DNA from: Sediminibacterium salmoneum NBRC 103935
GTDB taxonomy: Bacteria; Bacteroidota; Bacteroidia; Chitinophagales; Chitinophagaceae
Assembly: GCF_000511175.1 (NCBI RefSeq)
Contig: NZ_KI866530.1
Coordinates: 3,195,364-3,246,830, forward strand
Reading direction: 5' to 3'
DNA: 51,467 bases
The notes below the pieces were generated by a model. It worked only from the letters and a program-made list of their open reading frames with translations. It ran no database searches and was not told the DNA's origin. The position numbers were made by a program, and so were the translations under genes. Every line of letters starts with the position of its first letter. The first letter of the stretch is position 1. Shown here piece after piece: positions 43,154-51,310 of this stretch.

Positions 43154-43319
43154 GCACAACAAAAGGCTTTACGCAAGTTGGGCTTTCAGCAATGACCCAT
43201 CAGCTTTGGAGTTTCAAATGAACTTCAGTAATTTGGCTTTAACTAATAGAGTCTATAGTGGCCAAGCAAGCAGTTGGATCACAGATTATCCAACCAGCGT
43301 AAAGCCACGGACGTTACCT
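43154..43319 (+). other. attC21 (166-bp family)
   Basis: Closes C21 (42581-43313). R'' GCACAAC 43154-43160; 3' core GTTACCT 43313-43319. C21 starts GTTGTGCACCATAAA; the reverse complement of its pre-attC bases is GTTGTGCACCGTCTA. Confidence 0.92.
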
Positions 43320-43354
43320 GCTATGCTAATTGACAATCTCTAACAATTCAAAAT

Positions 43355-44080
43355 ATGGACAGAAAAGACTTTTTAAAAATTGGGGCGTTGACAAGTGCTG
43401 CGACAGTTATCAGAACAAACAACGCATTTTCGCAAAATCTGACAGACAACAACATTGATAAGTTGGTGGACGCAAACGGCAACTTTGTTCAACAGGCACT
43501 TCCATACACGGAAAATTTTTTAGAGCCGTATATGGACAGCGAGACATTGCATTTGCACTATACCTTCCATCACGGTGGGGCGACAAAGGCAGCAAATACA
43601 GACCTCAAAAAAATCAGAGAGGCAATGGACAGCAACAACCTTGAAACAGTTGATTACTGGACTAAGAAACTTTCTTATCATTTGTCGTCACACATCTTGC
43701 ATTCTATCTTTTGGACAAACCTTACCAACAAAGCTACAACACCGAAGGGTGACCTACTCAAACGAATTGAAAAAGATTTTGGCAGCTACGACAAACTAAA
43801 AACATATTTAGCACAGACATCCAAAAATGTGGACGGCAACGGGTGGGGCATTTTAGGATATCAACCTTACACGGACAAACTTACTATTTTACAATGTGAG
43901 AACCACGAAAAACTGACCCAGTGGGGCGTTATTCCTTTACTTGTAATTGACGTTTGGGAGCATTCGTATTACTTAAAATATAAACATAAACGGAGCGACT
44001 TTGTGGACGCATTGTTCAACATTATTAATTGGGACAACTCATCCCAACGACTTGCTGATGCAATCAAACTTACAAAATAA
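43355..44080 (+). CDS. sod: Exported Fe/Mn superoxide dismutase
   Basis: 241 residues. Fe/Mn-SOD with metal ligands in LHLHYTFHHGG, SSHILHSIFW and VIDVWEHSYYLKYKHKR (Asp and His). The N-terminus MDRKDFLKIGALTSAATV has a short export-type sequence with KxFLK rather than the twin Arg of a true Tat signal, so it is likely periplasmic, though the signal class is unclear. It dismutates superoxide. The next gene, a TonB-dependent receptor, starts three bases after its stop, giving a two-gene operon. Confidence 0.9.
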   Translation: MDRKDFLKIGALTSAATVIRTNNAFSQNLTDNNIDKLVDANGNFVQQALPYTENFLEPYMDSETLHLHYTFHHGGATKAANTDLKKIREAMDSNNLETVDYWTKKLSYHLSSHILHSIFWTNLTNKATTPKGDLLKRIEKDFGSYDKLKTYLAQTSKNVDGNGWGILGYQPYTDKLTILQCENHEKLTQWGVIPLLVIDVWEHSYYLKYKHKRSDFVDALFNIINWDNSSQRLADAIKLTK

Positions 44081-44083
44081 GAA

Positions 44084-46456
44084 ATGAGATTAATTTTAGT
44101 TCATCTGTTATTATTGTTGTCTGATGGCATAATTGCACAAATCAAAATTGAAGGTGCCGTAAAAAATTCTAATGCCGAACCTGTTGCGTTTGCAAATGTT
44201 CTATTGTATTACAAGCAAGACACATTAAAGATTATTCAAGGCACAACTACAGACAGTCTTGGTAATTTCAGGTTTACTCAGGTTCAAAATGCAGAATTCA
44301 TCTTAAAAATTCACTCCATTGGATATGTTTCAAAACAATTGGTTATAGAAAGCACAAATCTGCCCGTTTTGACATTGGGCACTATAACAATTATTGAAAA
44401 CGTCCAACAACTGCAAACAGTATCCATTGTTGGAAAAAAACCGGTTATTCAACAAACCAATAATGGATTGGTAGTAAATACAGATGCAGTGCTCACGCAG
44501 CAAGGAGGCACGGCTGCCGATATACTGAGGGGAACTCCAACCGTTTTTGTAGATGCGGACGGCAATATCAATTTGAGGGGAAAAACACCATTGATATTGA
44601 TAAACGGAAGGAACTCAAAACTTGACAACCTCAATAGTATTCCGGCAACAAGTATTGAAAAAATTGAAATCATTACATCACCAGGTTCCAACTATGATGC
44701 GGAAGCGGAAAACGGAATTATCAATATCATCTTTAAAAAAAAGAAAACCGATGGTTTAAATGGTGCAGCAGTCATCGGAACCGGTTGGGGGGCCAGTTGG
44801 CGATTCAACAGTTCTGCTATGATGAATTATAAAAGAGGAGCCTGGAATGTGGGACTTTCGTATGATAACCGATTAGCAGAAAGAACAAGAAATGCAGAAG
44901 GCACGAGGGTTAATTTCTTTCTTCCAACCAATTACCTGTTAACGCAAGATAGAAATGATGCCCGTGAGGAAGCGATACATAATTTAAGAAGCAGTATAGA
45001 TTACACGAAAGGTAAAAATGCAGCAGGTGCTGAGTTTTTATTGGGATGGCAGAACGAACAAAACAATGAAACGCTATTCAGCACTTTTCAGAATCAGGCT
45101 GGCGGATTTGAATCAAAAAACAGGCGATTTTCAGACGAAGGCCGAAAAGCAAAACAAGCAGAGATTGCTTTGAAATATGAAAGGAAACTTAATAAGGAAC
45201 AACAGTTATTGAATTTTAATTTCAGTAATTCTTTCAGCGATGGTATCGAACGGACCAATATTAATTCACAATATCTGACGATCTCAAATGAGCAAACAGG
45301 TGTGCCTGTTTTACAACGAACCAGCTTTAACGATAAAAGTTCTGTTTCGAATATCCGGGTTGATTATACTCAGAAAATGGGTAAAGGCTTGTTTGAATCA
45401 GGTTATAAAGCGTTGCTAAGATTTTTCGATAGTGACTTTTCACAGGAAAATGACAGCAACGGAGTCTTTACGCCGATACCGAGCCTGACTGGAAAACTCG
45501 AATTCAGAGAGCAGGTTCATGCCTGGTATGCACAATATAAATTCAGAACGAAAGAACGGTGGGATTTTGAATTTGGTTTAAGGGGAGAACAAACAATAAA
45601 TGAAGGTAGTGTTAAAAGCCAGCAATTAAATTTCGACAATAACTACTACAACCAGTTTTATAATTTGGGTACCGGATACCGGCTGACAGGTCAACAAAAT
45701 CTTAGATTAAGCCTTGCCAAAAGAATCAACAGACCAAGACTTGGGCAACTTAACCCATTTACAGATATCACAGACTCACTTACCCAACGCAGTGGCAATC
45801 CCGAATTGTTGCCTGAGATAAGTCATAATGCAGAACTCAGTCATTCGTTTTCCTTTCAGAAGGGGAATTTGCTGACCAGACTCTATTACAGAAACAGTAC
45901 TAACTCCATCTTACCTTTTACAGAGCTCAACACCAACGGTGTTCTCTTTACAAAACCTATTAATGCAGGAACGACCAACACAACTGGTCTGGAGATGATA
46001 TTTGCATACAATATATTTTCGTTTTGGACTTCAAACATCAGTGCATCGGTATTTAATCAACAAATCGATGCAAAAAATATAGAGGCTGATGCTGTAAATA
46101 ACGTTTGGAGTTGGAATGCAAAATGGATAAATGATTTTACAATAAACAAGCATTTTAAAATACAGGTACTATCTGTCTATAATTCACCTGTTGCAACCAT
46201 ACAAGGCAGGACTATTTCTGTGTATAATACTGATATAGCGTTTCAACATAAAATCTGGAAAGAAAAAGCAAGAATCGGCTTTATTGTTACCGATGTGTTC
46301 AATACTCAACGCAGTGGAATTATTTGGGACACCAATGATTTTTCATTCCAACGTATTTTCAAAGTCGATACAAGAGCCGCTTTGCTAACATTTGCTTACA
46401 CCTTTGGAACCACTTTTAAGGAAAAACTCATGGATAATAAATTTAGTAATGACTAA
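44084..46456 (+). CDS. TonB-dependent receptor-like outer-membrane protein
   Basis: 790 residues with signal peptide (ending DGIIAQ). An N-terminal carboxypeptidase-regulatory-like domain (about 20-105, IEGAVKNSNAEPVAFANVLLYY) is followed by a plug (about 110-225: QTVSIVGKKPVIQQTNNGLVVN, GNINLRGKTPLILINGR, SIEKIEIITSPGSNYDAEA) and a long outer-membrane beta barrel (OMP_b-brl_3 type). It is on the short side for a SusC-type receptor. The substrate is unknown; iron or manganese uptake would suit the SOD neighbour. No SusD-like partner is present. Confidence 0.88.
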   Translation: MRLILVHLLLLLSDGIIAQIKIEGAVKNSNAEPVAFANVLLYYKQDTLKIIQGTTTDSLGNFRFTQVQNAEFILKIHSIGYVSKQLVIESTNLPVLTLGTITIIENVQQLQTVSIVGKKPVIQQTNNGLVVNTDAVLTQQGGTAADILRGTPTVFVDADGNINLRGKTPLILINGRNSKLDNLNSIPATSIEKIEIITSPGSNYDAEAENGIINIIFKKKKTDGLNGAAVIGTGWGASWRFNSSAMMNYKRGAWNVGLSYDNRLAERTRNAEGTRVNFFLPTNYLLTQDRNDAREEAIHNLRSSIDYTKGKNAAGAEFLLGWQNEQNNETLFSTFQNQAGGFESKNRRFSDEGRKAKQAEIALKYERKLNKEQQLLNFNFSNSFSDGIERTNINSQYLTISNEQTGVPVLQRTSFNDKSSVSNIRVDYTQKMGKGLFESGYKALLRFFDSDFSQENDSNGVFTPIPSLTGKLEFREQVHAWYAQYKFRTKERWDFEFGLRGEQTINEGSVKSQQLNFDNNYYNQFYNLGTGYRLTGQQNLRLSLAKRINRPRLGQLNPFTDITDSLTQRSGNPELLPEISHNAELSHSFSFQKGNLLTRLYYRNSTNSILPFTELNTNGVLFTKPINAGTTNTTGLEMIFAYNIFSFWTSNISASVFNQQIDAKNIEADAVNNVWSWNAKWINDFTINKHFKIQVLSVYNSPVATIQGRTISVYNTDIAFQHKIWKEKARIGFIVTDVFNTQRSGIIWDTNDFSFQRIFKVDTRAALLTFAYTFGTTFKEKLMDNKFSND

Positions 46457-46471
46457 GGAATACAGCACAGC

Positions 46472-46667
46472 AGGTAACATTGCATTGGCAATATGGCGGG
46501 TGAAGAATATATTCTCAACTTTTTGTCCGCTACTCAGCTTCGGTTTCGTCAGACGAATAACACCGGGCAACAGAATAAACAATGAACTTCTGTAACTTTA
46601 TTTAGCAGCGGTTATGGGCAGACGGAACACGGAATGCCGTCACATCGCCAATGCTTTTCCGTTACCA
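46472..46667 (+). other. attC22 (196-bp family)
   Basis: Closes C22 (43314-46661). R'' AGGTAAC 46472-46478; arm TTGCATTGGC with GCCAATGC; 3' core GTTACCA 46661-46667. C22 starts GTTACCTGCTATGCT; the reverse complement of its pre-attC bases is GTTACCTGCTGTGCT. Confidence 0.92.
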
Positions 46668-46695
46668 GCAAATTTAACAGACCAACATAAAGACA

Positions 46696-47448
46696 ATGGG
46701 ATACGACATTAGAGTAGTAGCATTTATAGACATTCTTGGGTTCAAGAGTTCGGTTGACAAGTCCAACGAAGACGAACAAGAATTTAATAGAATACTCGAC
46801 ACATTGACAGAGTTAAAAGACTTTTTTATAAAACCGAAAGATCACTACGAGATTGAAGCTGACCGAAAACTTGGTGCAGACACTCAAATTTTACAAGTTT
46901 CAGACAGCTTAATAATTTCACGATTAATTCAAGAACAAGGTGGTATTTATTATATGCTTTCTGACTGTGCTTTTGCAATTCACCTTTTAATTAGCAATGG
47001 TTTTTTATGCAAAGGAGCAATTCGTTTTGGAAAAATGTATCACAAGGACACAACACTATTTGGACAAGCCTATGTTGACGCATATTTGGCTGAAGAAGAC
47101 GAAAAACTACCAATTGTTAAGTTTGACAAAGAAATATTCGAGATTGTTGAACATTTCCCTGGTCCGGCCAACAAAGGCTTTGAAGAATGGGAAATTGACT
47201 TCATTAAGAAAAACTGCAAACAGATAGAGAACGGTGAATATTACTTGGACTACTTTACAGACTATGACGACCGTGTCGGTGGCGGAGAAGGAACAGCTTC
47301 TGTTCACTATTCAAAGCTAAGACAGATAATAGTTGACGGACTTAAACTTCCAAAGGAAAGTAGTGCATACAAAAAATATATTTGGGCAAGAGACCAGTTT
47401 AATTTGACAGCTAAAAATTACGGACTTGACAACATTGAAAATGAATAG
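46696..47448 (+). CDS. Cyclase-fold-like protein of unknown function (C23)
   Basis: 250 residues, soluble. It has the layout of class III nucleotidyl cyclases: VVAFIDILGFKSSVD (first metal-type Asp) near residue 12, ILQVSDSLIIS near 65 (second Asp), and CKGAIRFGKMYHKDTTLFGQAYVDAYLAE near 105. The family FIDxLGF...SDS...G(P/Q)AxVxAY is widespread and, as far as I know, uncharacterised. It lacks the fuller cyclase motifs seen in the Pycsar cyclase at 41734. It may be a divergent cyclase or a nucleotide-binding relative. Single gene of its cassette. Confidence 0.65.
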   Translation: MGYDIRVVAFIDILGFKSSVDKSNEDEQEFNRILDTLTELKDFFIKPKDHYEIEADRKLGADTQILQVSDSLIISRLIQEQGGIYYMLSDCAFAIHLLISNGFLCKGAIRFGKMYHKDTTLFGQAYVDAYLAEEDEKLPIVKFDKEIFEIVEHFPGPANKGFEEWEIDFIKKNCKQIENGEYYLDYFTDYDDRVGGGEGTASVHYSKLRQIIVDGLKLPKESSAYKKYIWARDQFNLTAKNYGLDNIENE

Positions 47449-47458
47449 AAAATCTGCT

Positions 47459-47589
47459 GGTAACACGGGTTTTGCGTCAGGCGGGCTGACGTGCAAACTT
47501 GGAGTTTTGTGCTTCTATTCAAGTTCAGTGCTGGTTGACAGTGTTGTTCTCCGAAACCCGCCCGAACGCAAAGCCCGAAACCGTTAGCT
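47459..47589 (+). other. attC23 (short family)
   Basis: Closes C23 (46662-47583). R'' TGGTAAC 47459-47465; arm CGGGTTTTGCGT with CGCAAAGCCCG; 3' core GTTAGCT 47583-47589. C23 starts GTTACCAGCAAATTT; the reverse complement of its pre-attC bases is GTTACCAGCAGATTT. Confidence 0.92.
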
Positions 47590-47677
47590 GCAGCCCTATT
47601 GGACAGTTCCCAATTATTCAAACGGACATTTTTTTGCGACACTTCAAGGACACTTTGTAACCCTGCCGACAATTTCG

Positions 47678-47719
47678 TATTTAAGTATTTGCTTAAATAA
47701 GTAATCTTTACTACTTTTG
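47678..47719 (+). promoter_or_regulatory. Promoter with ArsR-type operator for mercury operon
   Basis: TTTG at 47688-47691, 20-bp spacer, TACTTTTG at 47712-47719: a good match to the Bacteroidota promoter. A perfect inverted repeat TATTTAAG/CTTAAATA at 47678-47699 covers the -33 element, a classic ArsR-family operator layout, so autorepression relieved by metal is likely. Confidence 0.75.
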
Positions 47720-47740
47720 ACACAACAAACAAAATTGACA

Positions 47741-48112
47741 ATGGCAAACGACACTTGCATACGGCTTCAGGCGGACATTGAACAAATTAAAAGTTGCCGG
47801 GAAAAATTAAAGGCTAACTCAAAATCATTTTTACAGTTAGGACAAGTCCTTGCTTTGACGGGCAACGAAGTGCGACTGAAAATACTGTTCCTGCTTGAAG
47901 AGGAAAATGAACTTTGCCCTTGCGACCTAAGCGACATTTTAGGAATGAGCATTCCCGCAGTTTCTCAGCACTTACGCAAACTAAAAGACGGTAACATCAT
48001 TGAAGCCAGAAAAGCAGGACAAACTATTTTCTATTCTTTACGCAGCGAACATTTAAAAACTTTAAGACCGTTTTTTAAAATTATTAATCAACAAAATTTG
48101 GTGACAGTATGA
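47741..48112 (+). CDS. ArsR/SmtB-family metal-responsive repressor
   Basis: 123 residues from ATG 47741 (MANDTCIRLQ); a TTG at 47717 overlaps the promoter and is unlikely. Winged helix: LALTGNEVRLKILFLLEEENELCPCDLSDILGMSIPAVSQHLRKLKDGNIIEARKAGQTIFYSL. The CPCD cysteines in the helix before the recognition helix, with CIR/CRE cysteines upstream, are suited to binding a soft metal. It overlaps MerTP by four bases and an operator lies over its own promoter, so it should repress the operon until Hg(II) (or a related metal) binds. Confidence 0.88.
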   Translation: MANDTCIRLQADIEQIKSCREKLKANSKSFLQLGQVLALTGNEVRLKILFLLEEENELCPCDLSDILGMSIPAVSQHLRKLKDGNIIEARKAGQTIFYSLRSEHLKTLRPFFKIINQQNLVTV

Positions 48113-48726
48113 TAACGCCAACAAAAAATAGTAAAGGTTGGGTTGCAGGTCTGTTGACAGCGGTTGCAGCTTCGCTTTGTTGCATAACACCAGTTTTAGC
48201 TTTCTTTGGTGGTGCAAGTGGACTTGCTTCCTCGTTTTCGTGGATTGAACCTTTTCGTCCTTATTTAATCGGTTTGACAATTGCAGTTTTTGCATTTGCG
48301 TGGTATCAAAAACTAAAGCCACAAAAGCAACTTGACTGCGACTGTGAACCGGACAACAAAAAATCATTTTGGCAATCAAAATCTTTTTTAGCAATCGTTA
48401 CAGTGGTTGCAGGACTGTTAATTGCATTTCCTTACTATGCAAAAGTATTTTATCCAAAGCCTCAAGAAACAAAAGTTATTATTGTTGACAAAAGCAATAT
48501 ACAGACAGCAGAATTTAAAATAAAAGGTATGACCTGTGAAGGCTGTACAGAACATATAAACAACGAACTTTCAAAAACTTCGGGAGTGATTGAGTTCAAT
48601 ACTTCTTACGAAAAAGGCAACAGTCTTGTAAAGTTTGACAACAGTAAAACTTCCGTTGACAGCCTTGTATCCGTCATTAATAAAACTGGCTATAAAGTAA
48701 CTTCTCAATCTGTAATCAACAACTAA
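48109..48726 (+). CDS. merTP: MerTP-type mercuric transport protein
   Basis: 205 residues. N-terminal MerT-like part: membrane helices with the paired cysteines in VAASLCCITPVLAFFGG, then GLTIAVFAFAWYQ and a third helix (AIVTVVAGLLIAFPYYAKVF). The C-terminal part is a heavy-metal-associated domain, FKIKGMTCEGCTEHINNEL with CxxC (TCEGC), equal to a fused MerP. It brings Hg(II) into the cell, normally for a mercuric reductase. No merA lies in this cassette. It is coupled by ATGA overlap to the repressor upstream and by overlap to the next gene. Confidence 0.9.
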   Translation: MITPTKNSKGWVAGLLTAVAASLCCITPVLAFFGGASGLASSFSWIEPFRPYLIGLTIAVFAFAWYQKLKPQKQLDCDCEPDNKKSFWQSKSFLAIVTVVAGLLIAFPYYAKVFYPKPQETKVIIVDKSNIQTAEFKIKGMTCEGCTEHINNELSKTSGVIEFNTSYEKGNSLVKFDNSKTSVDSLVSVINKTGYKVTSQSVINN

Positions 48727-48941
48727 TGGAAAAAACTATCATACTTCAATCTGTTATTACTTGCCCCATTTGTGGACACAGACAAGAAGAAACAATGCCA
48801 ACAGATGCTTGCCAGTATTTTTATGAGTGTTCAAGTTGCAAGACACGACTTAAACCAAAGGAAGGCGACTGTTGCGTTTATTGCAGTTACGGGACAGTAA
48901 AATGTCCACCTATGCAATTAGGTACATCCTGCTGTTCGTAG
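48726..48941 (+). CDS. GDCCVYCSYG-motif protein
   Basis: 71 residues with ten or so cysteines: ITCPICGH, YECSSCKTRL, then KEGDCCVYCSYGTVKCPPMQ. The GDCCVYCSYG motif defines a small protein family often encoded with mer or ars genes. The cysteine pairs suggest metal binding; function unproven. Overlaps the MerTP stop, so part of the same operon. Confidence 0.88.
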   Translation: MEKTIILQSVITCPICGHRQEETMPTDACQYFYECSSCKTRLKPKEGDCCVYCSYGTVKCPPMQLGTSCCS

Positions 48942-48956
48942 CGACGAAGGGTATGC

Positions 48957-49150
48957 AGCTAACAGCGAGGTTTGCTGCTATGCTGGCTGACGAATATATA
49001 CTCATCATTCTGTTCGCTATCAGCTTTTGTTCGGGCTGAAGAATATAAATGAGCTTTAGTTGTTATCTTCATCATCAGTTTTTCAATCGGCTGCGGCTCC
49101 GGGCTGGACATTATAAAATACCAGCACAGCAGCAAGCCCCAACGTTATGG
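48957..49150 (+). other. attC24 (196-bp family)
   Basis: Closes C24 (47584-49144). R'' AGCTAAC 48957-48963; arm AGGTTTGCTGCT with AGCAGCAAGCC; 3' core GTTATGG 49144-49150. C24 starts GTTAGCTGCAGCCCT; the reverse complement of its pre-attC bases is GTTAGCTGCATACCCT, one of two cassettes that do not show the A/G difference. Confidence 0.88.
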
Positions 49151-49171
49151 GCTATGTATTATCAGGTTTCG

Positions 49172-49179
49172 TATCTTTG
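49172..49179 (+). promoter_or_regulatory. Candidate -7 box giving a leaderless MNT mRNA
   Basis: TATCTTTG fits TAnnTTTG and ends only four bases before the ATG at 49184, so the mRNA would be leaderless or nearly so. No convincing TTTG at the expected -33 distance. Confidence 0.45.
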
Positions 49180-49183
49180 AAGT

Positions 49184-49477
49184 ATGACACAGTTGGAATC
49201 CTTAAAAGATTTGCTACTTAGGCTGAAGCCAGAGCTAATGGAAAAGTATTCTATCAGTTCTATTGGCCTTTTTGGATCAGTTGTGCGCGATGATTTTTCA
49301 CCAACATCAAGCGACATCGATATTATTGTAGATTTTTCTAAGCCTATCGGAATTGAATTCATTGATTTGGCTGATTATCTCGAACAGAAAATAAAAAGAA
49401 AAATAGATCTTGTATCGAGAAACGGAATCAAGACGAAATATTTTCAAGCTATAGAATCCGATATCATTTATGTCTAA
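49184..49477 (+). CDS. mntA: MNT-type nucleotidyltransferase antitoxin
   Basis: 97 residues. The minimal nucleotidyltransferase motif GLFGSVVRDDFSPTSSDIDIIVDF (GS...DxD) is intact. In HEPN/MNT modules this antitoxin inactivates the HEPN toxin by adenylylating it at a tyrosine near the active site. It overlaps the HEPN gene by eight bases. Both family and pairing are clear; detailed chemistry is known from homologues only. Confidence 0.9.
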   Translation: MTQLESLKDLLLRLKPELMEKYSISSIGLFGSVVRDDFSPTSSDIDIIVDFSKPIGIEFIDLADYLEQKIKRKIDLVSRNGIKTKYFQAIESDIIYV

Positions 49478-49805
49478 AAGATCTACAGACCTGCTTATTG
49501 ACGATATCCTTGATAGTGGACAAAAAATCCTAGATTATACTCTTGGCTTGACTCTAGAGCAATTTTCAGCTGACTCAAAAACAGTAGATGCTGTAATCAG
49601 AAATTTCGAAATCATAGGAGAAGCGGCTAACAGATTACCCGAAGATTTTAAGGCGAAGCATTCAGAAATTGACTGGCATAAAATTCGAGGCTTCAGAAAC
49701 AGAATTGTTCACGACTATTTTGGAATAGATTATTCTATTGTTTGGGTAATAAAAGAGACATTTCTTCCTAAAATGATCGAACAGTTAATTAAACTTCAAG
49801 GCTAA
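49470..49805 (+). CDS. hepT: HEPN toxin (HepT-like RNase)
   Basis: 111 residues, helical. The HEPN active-site motif R-x4-6-H is present as RNRIVHDYFGID, where the Tyr after His is the residue that MNT partners modify. Upstream VIRNFEIIGEAANRLPEDF is typical of the family. Predicted RNase that stops growth when released. Forms the C25 toxin-antitoxin cassette with the preceding gene. Confidence 0.9.
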   Translation: MSKRSTDLLIDDILDSGQKILDYTLGLTLEQFSADSKTVDAVIRNFEIIGEAANRLPEDFKAKHSEIDWHKIRGFRNRIVHDYFGIDYSIVWVIKETFLPKMIEQLIKLQG

Positions 49806-49815
49806 CTTACACAGC

Positions 49816-49981
49816 CCATAACAAACGGCTTTACGCAAGTTGGGCTTTCAGCAATGGCCGATCGTCTTTGGTATTTCAAATGGGCTTCAGTAATTTGGCT
49901 TTAACTAATCGGGGCTTTAGAGGCCAAGCCAGCAGTAGTATCACGGAATTTCCAACCAGCGTAAAGCCACGGACGTTGTAC
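49816..49981 (+). other. attC25 (166-bp family)
   Basis: Closes C25 (49145-49975). R'' CCATAAC 49816-49822; 3' core GTTGTAC 49975-49981. C25 starts GTTATGGGCTATGTA; the reverse complement of its pre-attC bases is GTTATGGGCTGTGTA. Confidence 0.92.
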
Positions 49982-50022
49982 GCAACTCACATGATTATTC
50001 CAACAATGCAAAGAGTGACCGA

Positions 50023-51297
50023 ATGAACAACATTAATGATTTAAACCTACAGACAGAAATATTACCATTGTTCGACTACACTCTTAATGACTTTGCTAAA
50101 GAAACACTTTATCAAATATTCCAAGAGCCACTTTCTACACTAGCCGATATCGAGAAAAGACAAGAGATATTTAAAGGCTTTATTGCTAACGCTGAAATAT
50201 TCACTAATTATTCTTATTCCAGATTGGACTTTCACGAAGTATATAATTTTTTAAATGACACTTCATATCAAAAAATTATACAAGCTTCAAAAATGAGGCT
50301 TCTATTTTTAGAAAACGAAAGACATCAGACTAGAGCAAGATTTATTCAATTTATTTTACTTTTTCATAAGCTCCATTTCACCTATTTAAAAAGAATCAAT
50401 GTCAGTTCCTTTCCAGATGACTATAAAAAGGAACTTGTTTCATTAGACAACTTTGTTACATCTTTAAACCTAAGGTACTACGATGAGTTGGTAAGAGAAG
50501 GCAAATTTAAGATAAAGCATTTATTAGAAATTGCAAAAATTATTACTGGCAAAAAGTTAAAGGGAGAATTTGATGTATTTTATAAAATGTTTTTCCAATT
50601 TGAAGCATATATTTCAATTAGCAAATGTATCATAAAATATCATTTTTGTTTTCCATCCTTTTCCAAATTCCATCTTTTATTTGAAAACGTTTACCACCCT
50701 CTAATAAAGAACCCAGTAAAAAATAGCTTTACAATAGACAAAAATGTGATTCTTCTCACAGGACCAAACATGTCAGGAAAGTCAACACTTTTAAAATCTA
50801 TTGGTCTTTGCATTCACCTTGCTCTACTCGGTGTAGCTGTACCAGCAAAGAAAATGGAATTACCTTTTTTTGAGCGTGTATCCATCTCTATTAATCATAA
50901 TGATGACATTTCAAATGGATATAGCCAATTTATGAATGAAATAATCAGACTAAAACAGGTTGTTGTTGACGCTTCGGAGAATAAAAGCTGTTTTGCCATT
51001 TTTGATGAACTATTTAAGGGTACAAGTATTGATGATGCAGTTCAAATTAGTTCTACCACTATTAAGGGACTAACAAAATTCAAGAAATCATTTTTCTTTA
51101 TCTCTTCACATCTACATCAAATAAAGCAGATTGAAGAAGTGCAAAGAAAAGAGGTTGAAACTTATTATGTTGACTGTGTAATTGAAAATAGCACACCCCT
51201 ATTTAATTATCAAGTCAAAGAAGGATGGTCAGACCTAAAAGTTGGACAACTTCTGTTTGAGAATGTAGGTCTAAATGATTTATTAGATGCATCATGA
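50023..51297 (+). CDS. MutS-like ATPase without mismatch-recognition domain
   Basis: 424 residues. The C-terminal half is a MutS domain V ATPase: Walker A GPNMSGKST (about 247-255), the SQFMNEIIRLK signature helix, Walker B FAIFDELFKGT, and ISSHLHQI. The N-terminal half is helical like the MutS lever/clamp region, but domain I (mismatch recognition) and an Smr nuclease are absent. Such short MutS relatives in Bacteroidota have no defined role; DNA-structure binding or defence functions are possible. Single gene of C26. Confidence 0.85.
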   Translation: MNNINDLNLQTEILPLFDYTLNDFAKETLYQIFQEPLSTLADIEKRQEIFKGFIANAEIFTNYSYSRLDFHEVYNFLNDTSYQKIIQASKMRLLFLENERHQTRARFIQFILLFHKLHFTYLKRINVSSFPDDYKKELVSLDNFVTSLNLRYYDELVREGKFKIKHLLEIAKIITGKKLKGEFDVFYKMFFQFEAYISISKCIIKYHFCFPSFSKFHLLFENVYHPLIKNPVKNSFTIDKNVILLTGPNMSGKSTLLKSIGLCIHLALLGVAVPAKKMELPFFERVSISINHNDDISNGYSQFMNEIIRLKQVVVDASENKSCFAIFDELFKGTSIDDAVQISSTTIKGLTKFKKSFFFISSHLHQIKQIEEVQRKEVETYYVDCVIENSTPLFNYQVKEGWSDLKVGQLLFENVGLNDLLDAS

Positions 51298-51310
51298 CAA
51301 ATAGGTATGC

